Shown here: piece after piece, positions 59,291-64,000 of the stretch
Layout of the letters: each line of letters starts with the position of its first letter
Numbering within the stretch: the first letter of the stretch is position 1
NCBI RefSeq assembly: GCF_000332175.1
Contig: NZ_KB235914.1
Coordinates: 2,848,868-2,912,867 of the forward strand
Direction of reading: 5' to 3'
Length of the DNA: 64,000 nucleotides
Source of the DNA: Pseudanabaena sp. PCC 6802
GTDB taxonomy: Bacteria > Cyanobacteriota > Cyanobacteriia > Pseudanabaenales > Pseudanabaenaceae
Program-made: the position numbers and the translations under genes
The notes under the pieces: model-generated
Told to the model about the DNA's origin: nothing
Databases searched by the model: none
What the model saw: the letters and a program-made list of their open reading frames with translations, nothing else

Positions 59291-59558
59291 GTGAAAATAT
59301 CTCCTACTAGGTTAAAAGTTACCAATAACACGTTTAACTCACGAATTTGTATCGCGTTTAAATTCATGCAATAAAAACGCAAGTGTCTGTATTTTAGCTG
59401 CTAAACAAATCGTTTTGTCAAGGGGTAAGTGTGGCTATAGAAAGCCTTAAGAGACAAGGCTTTAAGTTAATCGGTCTTATTACCAAAACCTAGGGTTTTG
59501 CAAAAACGCAAGACGCAATTTATAGTGGTAGAAAATTAATTAATACGCGCAATAAGCT
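59291..59558. promoter_or_regulatory. Divergent promoter region between the two late modules
   Basis: Rightward: TTGCAA (59498-59503), 17 bp, TATAGT (59521-59526), a near-consensus promoter. Leftward: TTGACA (59421-59416 on the minus strand) with TAAAAT 19 bp on. A perfect palindrome CAAAACCTAGGGTTTTG (59484-59500) overlaps the rightward -35, AAAGCCTT/AAGGCTTT form a hairpin at 59441-59463, and AAAAACGCAAG occurs twice (59373 and 59502). Confidence 0.6.
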
Positions 59559-59768
59559 ATGAAACTAATTTGTTACCCCTTACTTTGTACCGATTCCAGA
59601 AAAGCCATTTTAAGACAGTCTAAAAACGTCTTAAAGAGTCATCGATATTCACCTAAAGGTGATTTGCTCCAAAGACTAGCTAAAAAGCTTGGTTGGAATA
59701 TTGATAGGGTAGCTGAACAGCTTCACAAGGAAAGGGAATATTTGCTTAAACAAGAGTCCAGGAAATAG
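59559..59768 (+). CDS. Small basic hypothetical protein
   Basis: A 69-residue protein with a helical C terminus (DLLQRLAKKLGWNIDRVAEQ then LHKEREYLLKQES). First gene after the rightward late promoter. Not recognised; it could be a regulator of this module. Confidence 0.55.
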   Translation: MKLICYPLLCTDSRKAILRQSKNVLKSHRYSPKGDLLQRLAKKLGWNIDRVAEQLHKEREYLLKQESRK

Positions 59769-59816
59769 CTATTCTTCCGTTTAAACCATTAACTTAATTA
59801 ATTAACTTAATACCGC

Positions 59817-60623
59817 ATGAGAATACAACAAACGATTAATCGCAACGTTCAGATACTTCAACCAATGCCGATAAATAGTAGCGATATTGTTACTATTTAC
59901 CGTCCTGGTGTAGTATCCCCACAAGATAGGGTAGCTACGGCTAGGTTCTACGGATTCATTACTTCCCTGCGATTGCTGGTAGATATAAAGAGCTTACCAG
60001 AATCGCAAATTCCCGATTTGGATGTAGCGACATCCCGCGCAGATAGACTGATGAAACTTAGAGATGTCGAATGGCGTTCCGAAAGAAAGGAATTGCAACT
60101 TTTGCTCAAGACTAGCGCAACGGGATGGGTAAAGATTGCATCTGTCAGCTTGTTAAATCGAGTCCCCTTTTATCACATGGATATAATGCCATTTCTCACT
60201 AATGGCGTAGCCTTTGAGTTAGCCAATAACGCTGTGTTGGGGGCACGAATAATTAATGCGGGATATGGATTGCTCCAAAACGGTGATGAGGTTGTCTTAT
60301 ACGGTTCCGCTAAAGAAGAAATCACTTCTTTGCCAACCGATAGCCCAGAAATCAGTTATGCCACAAGTTACGATTTCGAGATACCCACTCATTTAAGCTT
60401 GATTCTCCCAGCTAATCCAAATCGACAACAAGTTACCCTGACAAATAAGAGTGACCTAGAAGATGTCTATATTAGTTACAGTGCAGATTTAGTGGTAGGT
60501 AAAGGCATCTGTTTAAAACGTGGTGGAGGTTCCTACGAAATCAATCTAAGTAACTTGTATCGCGGCAATATTTACGCAATTGCTGCAAATCTAGCACAAC
60601 TTAGCGGGATAGAGGCAGTGTAG
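59817..60623 (+). CDS. Putative virion-associated beta protein
   Basis: A 268-residue protein without membrane segments. The C-terminal 75 residues (RQQVTLTNKSDLEDVYISYS, GKGICLKRGGGSYEINLSNL, YRGNIYAIAANLAQ) resemble in pattern the end of the minus-strand protein at 57404-58036. The centre has a beta-rich character (GARIINAGYGLLQNGDEVVL). Not recognised; a structural role is inferred. Confidence 0.62.
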   Translation: MRIQQTINRNVQILQPMPINSSDIVTIYRPGVVSPQDRVATARFYGFITSLRLLVDIKSLPESQIPDLDVATSRADRLMKLRDVEWRSERKELQLLLKTSATGWVKIASVSLLNRVPFYHMDIMPFLTNGVAFELANNAVLGARIINAGYGLLQNGDEVVLYGSAKEEITSLPTDSPEISYATSYDFEIPTHLSLILPANPNRQQVTLTNKSDLEDVYISYSADLVVGKGICLKRGGGSYEINLSNLYRGNIYAIAANLAQLSGIEAV

Positions 60624-60628
60624 TCATT

Positions 60629-60799
60629 ATGCAAATTAGAGACCCTTGGATAGGTGAACCACCACCACCACAAAGAAAGCGAATTGTCTTTACCTTCACG
60701 GCATTGGGTAAAGAACAAGCCGAAATCCTGCTAACAAATAAAATGCGCTACCTTCCCGATCTAACATTGCCAATCCTTGAATTTACCAAGATTATTTGA
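60629..60799 (+). CDS. Small hypothetical protein (56 aa)
   Basis: Encodes QIRDPWIGEPPPPQRKRIVF then TFTALGKEQAEILLTNKMRY. It begins six bases after the previous gene and ends just before the next, so it is probably translated as part of the operon. Not recognised. Confidence 0.5.
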   Translation: MQIRDPWIGEPPPPQRKRIVFTFTALGKEQAEILLTNKMRYLPDLTLPILEFTKII

Positions 60800-60801
60800 T
60801 T

Positions 60802-62814
60802 ATGGGAATTTTTGACCCTGGCGAAGATTATACCGATCCAGAACTAACCGAATCTCGGTATGAAGATTACGGGGCACTTGGACAATATCGTACTCGCGTA
60901 TATGATGGCAACGGACAATTGCCGATTACGCCTTGGATTCCAGGGTTAGATAATCAACGCTATTTAATGCCCGATCCATTTGCGCCTAATCCCAATGATG
61001 ACGATGCAACAGCAGATGTTTATCGCACTAAATGTGAAACCTGTGTTGTGGTTCAGTGGAGGAATATAGGGCGATGGACGCGTAATCCTTTTGGAATCCT
61101 TGTATTAGTAACCAAAGCGATTCCGGTATATTCTTGTACCCGTAGACCGGAATGCAGGGATAGAGGCAGGGATAGGGATGACCCAAAATTACCACCGGAA
61201 CCGAAAATTCCTAAAGGATGGGGTTTGCGGGTTTGGTGGGGATGGTGGATACAGGTAATCGTATCTACCGAATATTGGGCAAACCCCCAAACTGGAGAAC
61301 GCGGCGAAATCAAGCGTGTTCGCCGACAATATACCTATGGGAGCGGGATAAACAAAATCATAGAGGTAGAGGGATCATCGAACGGGGCTGGCATTTTTAC
61401 GTTTCCCTTGGAAAATGTCAACGGACAGCAATTTAATGTTTTAGTAACCGAAATTGTGGCGGCAGGGGGTAAATCGGATTCGCCTTTTTTAAGTGGTATC
61501 GTAGGGTACAACGGTTACTCAGGTGGCTATTTTAACTACAAAAAACTGACTGACGTAAAGCTGTTGGCGGTGGAACGCTATATCCTCAATCCCTTAGTCC
61601 GGCAGCAATTCCCATCTTATTTCTACAATGGGTCAATTCCCAGTGATAGCAACGGATATGCGAATGAAGAATTTAATAATACCCACGAATTAAATGCGCG
61701 GATGGGCTACACCTTCTGGGACGAAGTTAAGCGGACATTTGCGCGATTGCGGCAACGCAAGTTTACCCGCCCTGTGCCCAATGCATTTCCCTACAGAGAA
61801 GAAGAATTTGATTTATATACCGATTGGTTTCGACCGAACGGCATTCCCTATTTATTCGGTCTTGGGAATTGGGCTGGACGCTCTATGTATTGGAGTGTCA
61901 TAAAGACTGAATTATTGCCACCGTCAGGAAGCCCAGTTAACCCTAAAGATAATGGACATAATAACCCTAATGGAGAGGACCCCATGAGTTGCTGTGAAGA
62001 ACAAAGCGATTTGTTGAGAGCAATCTATAAGCGATTAGGTTGCGATCAATATCCCATTGAGGTGCCAGAAACCTTGGTACCTAATGATGATACAGAGAAA
62101 GGCAAAACTCAGCAAATAGAAGATTTAACCAATTTGGTTTTTTGGGAAATTAAACAGTTAGATGCATTAACAGGGCAATTTCCAATAGAGATCGAAATAC
62201 CTGCCGCTCCAGAAGTAGGTGTTAAAGAGCAAAAACTGAAATTTCCGAATATTGCCGAAAGCTTGGCGGAAATAGTTGGCTTACTCGTGCCTAATTCCGT
62301 TGACAATAATATCGCTATCGACTTAATTAACCGATTGTTCACGGAAGTGATAGCGGCAAAAAATGCGGCAATTATTGGGCAAGATTTGGCATATGCCAAT
62401 AGCGAATATCTAGGCTACAAAATCAAGCAAATTACCCGTGATGTCCCTAGTTCAGTTAACCTAGAAAAGCTTGGCACGTATAAGGACTTTGCTAAAGAAG
62501 GCAATTACAAGCTGGTTTCTTGGGAAAATGTGGACAAAAATACCGCTCAATCATTTTTCTCGAAACTGATGTTCTCAGCGTCAATCATCAAAGAAGTATT
62601 TTTTGTCTCTGGACGCAAAGATCCAAAGGGTAGGCGCATACAGCAAACATTGAAAGACGTACAAGGTAATGCCAAGGAAACGGAGAACAATTGGGCACAG
62701 TATCTTGACGATCCATTAGACCAAGGCAAAAAGGATAAAGATAGACCAAAAATCATTGAAAAAAATGAGGGAGTTATAGCAGATAATCCTTTGGGTGGTG
62801 GTGCAGGGAGTTAA
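60802..62814 (+). CDS. Large unrecognised protein of the rightward late module
   Basis: A 670-residue protein. The N-terminal 70 residues are acidic and Pro/Asn-rich. A cysteine cluster follows (YRTKCETCVVVQW, IPVYSCTRRPECRDRG) around a hydrophobic stretch, then a tryptophan-rich segment (GWGLRVWWGWWIQVIVSTEY). Residues 180-400 are beta-like; MSCCEEQSDLLRAIYKRLGC near residue 395 adds cysteines; the C-terminal 250 residues are helical with a coiled-coil look. No known capsid, portal or terminase motif is visible. The ATG at 60802 is preferred to a TTG six bases upstream. Confidence 0.65.
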   Translation: MGIFDPGEDYTDPELTESRYEDYGALGQYRTRVYDGNGQLPITPWIPGLDNQRYLMPDPFAPNPNDDDATADVYRTKCETCVVVQWRNIGRWTRNPFGILVLVTKAIPVYSCTRRPECRDRGRDRDDPKLPPEPKIPKGWGLRVWWGWWIQVIVSTEYWANPQTGERGEIKRVRRQYTYGSGINKIIEVEGSSNGAGIFTFPLENVNGQQFNVLVTEIVAAGGKSDSPFLSGIVGYNGYSGGYFNYKKLTDVKLLAVERYILNPLVRQQFPSYFYNGSIPSDSNGYANEEFNNTHELNARMGYTFWDEVKRTFARLRQRKFTRPVPNAFPYREEEFDLYTDWFRPNGIPYLFGLGNWAGRSMYWSVIKTELLPPSGSPVNPKDNGHNNPNGEDPMSCCEEQSDLLRAIYKRLGCDQYPIEVPETLVPNDDTEKGKTQQIEDLTNLVFWEIKQLDALTGQFPIEIEIPAAPEVGVKEQKLKFPNIAESLAEIVGLLVPNSVDNNIAIDLINRLFTEVIAAKNAAIIGQDLAYANSEYLGYKIKQITRDVPSSVNLEKLGTYKDFAKEGNYKLVSWENVDKNTAQSFFSKLMFSASIIKEVFFVSGRKDPKGRRIQQTLKDVQGNAKETENNWAQYLDDPLDQGKKDKDRPKIIEKNEGVIADNPLGGGAGS

Positions 62815-62818
62815 ATCA

Positions 62819-64000
62819 ATGGGATTAAAAATAGTATTATCAGCGCTAGCAAGCCGAAAAAGACGGCAGGAAATCACCAAGGGGAAGCCCAGACAGATAA
62901 ATCCCGCTGGAACGATTGTTCGCAAAGAAAATGGAGGGATGCTTGATGTTTTGCTTGGATGGGGTAAGCGAATAGTTGGATTTGTGGTAAGCCTGCTACC
63001 CGTTGTTGGCGGATGGGCAACAACGGTATGGTCATGGCTGATTGGCGCGGCAACAGCTATCGTTAATTTTGACTGGAATGCTAGTGACAAGCAGATAGAA
63101 GAATGGATAAAGGGTAATAATATTGCTTTAGCCTCAACTTGGGGTAATGCTGTAGGCGAAATTGCTGGTAGCGTTGCCGCGTTAGCAATTGGAGCAGGAG
63201 TATCGTTACTTGTTCCCGTGATCGGCGGTAAAGCGCTTGCAGCTATCGTTAAATCTCGGCTTATCGCAGAACGTGCTGATGATGTAATCGGAGCATTACG
63301 CTCTGCGCTTCAAGCTACCGTTGGAACGATGGCTAAAAATTCAGGTCTTAGCTTGTACGTGAATATTCGCAAAGCCATACGCTTAATTCCTGCGTTCAAA
63401 GGATGGGGTAGAGAGGGAGGCAAGCCATTTATCATCGCCGAAAAGGTTGAGGAGGCAATCCAAGCTATTCCTAACGAGTATTTACGGGCTTTTACGGATA
63501 GCGCGGTAGACCAGTTTTTTGAATCGTTTGTAGAGTCTGGATATATCGTAGCGAATACGATTGATGAGCAATGGCAATTACATAAAGCGAGTGCCACTAC
63601 GATTCTTGGCAAAGAGACTACTTTGGAAATTTACCCAGATCCAGAAATTAAAGAGGAGAAGATTGTATTAAAAGGGAACCAACGATTGCTTAAACCACAA
63701 TTGAGTACGGTTTTGGCTAACGCACAGATTATCAAAAATAAGGATGTAGGGCAGATTGCGGGTATGCCTGCGTCAGAATTTGTAAGTGCAGTACCAACAA
63801 TGCGGTCGCTTACCATCATTCTGTATAGCAAAGAAAAACCCCCTTTCTTCGATAGGAAAACCAAGAAAAGAGCTAAGCCGGTACAGGTATCGATTCCCGA
63901 TTACAAAAAAGGGTTGACTTGGCAACAAATCAAAGACGCTTGCAAAAACCACACTTGGGGTAAATTTCATGGTATCGCAAAGCTCGATAACGGACGCACC
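62819..64000 (+). CDS. Large unrecognised protein, runs off the window
   Basis: At least 394 residues from the ATG at 62819, four bases after the previous stop, still open at 64000. A basic N terminus is followed by two hydrophobic hairpins (IVGFVVSLLPVVGGWATTVW, EIAGSVAALAIGAGVSLLVP), then a charged alpha/beta region (LIPAFKGWGREGGKPFIIAE, VDQFFESFVESGYIVANTID). The pair of Gly-rich membrane segments suggests a membrane-inserting role, for example in DNA entry or assembly. Not recognised. Confidence 0.7.
   Translation, partial: MGLKIVLSALASRKRRQEITKGKPRQINPAGTIVRKENGGMLDVLLGWGKRIVGFVVSLLPVVGGWATTVWSWLIGAATAIVNFDWNASDKQIEEWIKGNNIALASTWGNAVGEIAGSVAALAIGAGVSLLVPVIGGKALAAIVKSRLIAERADDVIGALRSALQATVGTMAKNSGLSLYVNIRKAIRLIPAFKGWGREGGKPFIIAEKVEEAIQAIPNEYLRAFTDSAVDQFFESFVESGYIVANTIDEQWQLHKASATTILGKETTLEIYPDPEIKEEKIVLKGNQRLLKPQLSTVLANAQIIKNKDVGQIAGMPASEFVSAVPTMRSLTIILYSKEKPPFFDRKTKKRAKPVQVSIPDYKKGLTWQQIKDACKNHTWGKFHGIAKLDNGRT

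Overview
The window is cyanobacterial chromosome. The HIP1 octamer GCGATCGC occurs throughout both coding and intergenic DNA, and the gene content fits: a gas-vesicle cluster, a CpcS/CpeS-type phycobilin lyase, a Z-ISO/NnrU-like protein, xisH/xisI, Uma2 and WD40-kinase proteins. Gas vesicles suggest a planktonic, possibly filamentous species. I cannot name the genus.

Layout. Positions 1-13 kb are mostly housekeeping: thiG, a GNAT acetyltransferase, a membrane GTPase, a two-domain methyltransferase, a GH38 alpha-mannosidase flanked by an inverted repeat, an ArsB/NhaD antiporter, an NnrU protein and DciA. From 13 to 16 kb there is an accessory patch: an intact xisI beside a broken xisH, and an unusual ribbon-helix-helix plus GIY-YIG fusion with palindromic operators. 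From 17 to 21 kb lie an A-type Fe-S carrier, a peptide-binding lipoprotein, a hybrid response regulator/kinase and a STAS protein. From 21 to 25.3 kb, on the minus strand, are gvpA-gvpA-gvpC-gvpN-gvpJ followed by a cpcS-type lyase. From 25.6 to 29.6 kb is the fatty-acid/phospholipid operon plsX-fabH-acpP-fabF. From 29.8 to 31.9 kb are a small conserved protein and an Rqc2/NFACT protein.

Positions 31.9-36.7 kb form a second accessory island: a 40-bp-period repeat array beside a tiny integrase-like ORF, a small ORF translationally coupled to a putative HExxH peptide-modifying enzyme, a GrpB gene ending in an attC-like structure, a mazEF-type toxin-antitoxin pair, and a solo TnpB with a divergent ribbon-helix-helix ORF. 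From 36.8 to 48.4 kb the content is core again: RimI, UspA, CysK, Uma2, a KefB-type antiporter, a kinase-WD40 protein, a NarL-type regulator lacking the usual phospho-aspartate, and two HtrA-like proteins, one of them catalytically dead.

From the tRNA-Lys(CTT) at 48.44 kb to the end of the window is an integrated virus-like element. It has a tyrosine recombinase interrupted by one in-frame TGA, an XRE repressor facing a CopG-like gene, small early genes with duplicated HIP1-hairpin leaders, and a DUF3854-type primase-helicase. The 3' part of the helicase gene carries a mirrored array of twelve GGATCACC octamers, a strong origin candidate. After the helicase come two back-to-back modules of unrecognised proteins: a minus-strand set with an L,D-transpeptidase, a membrane coiled coil and probable virion proteins, and a plus-strand set of large proteins that runs off the window. 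No terminase, portal or known capsid protein is recognisable in the part seen, so this is the best candidate for an undescribed system.

At least four families of about 60-105 bp palindromic MITE-like repeats are scattered through the chromosomal part, including between the two gvpA copies.
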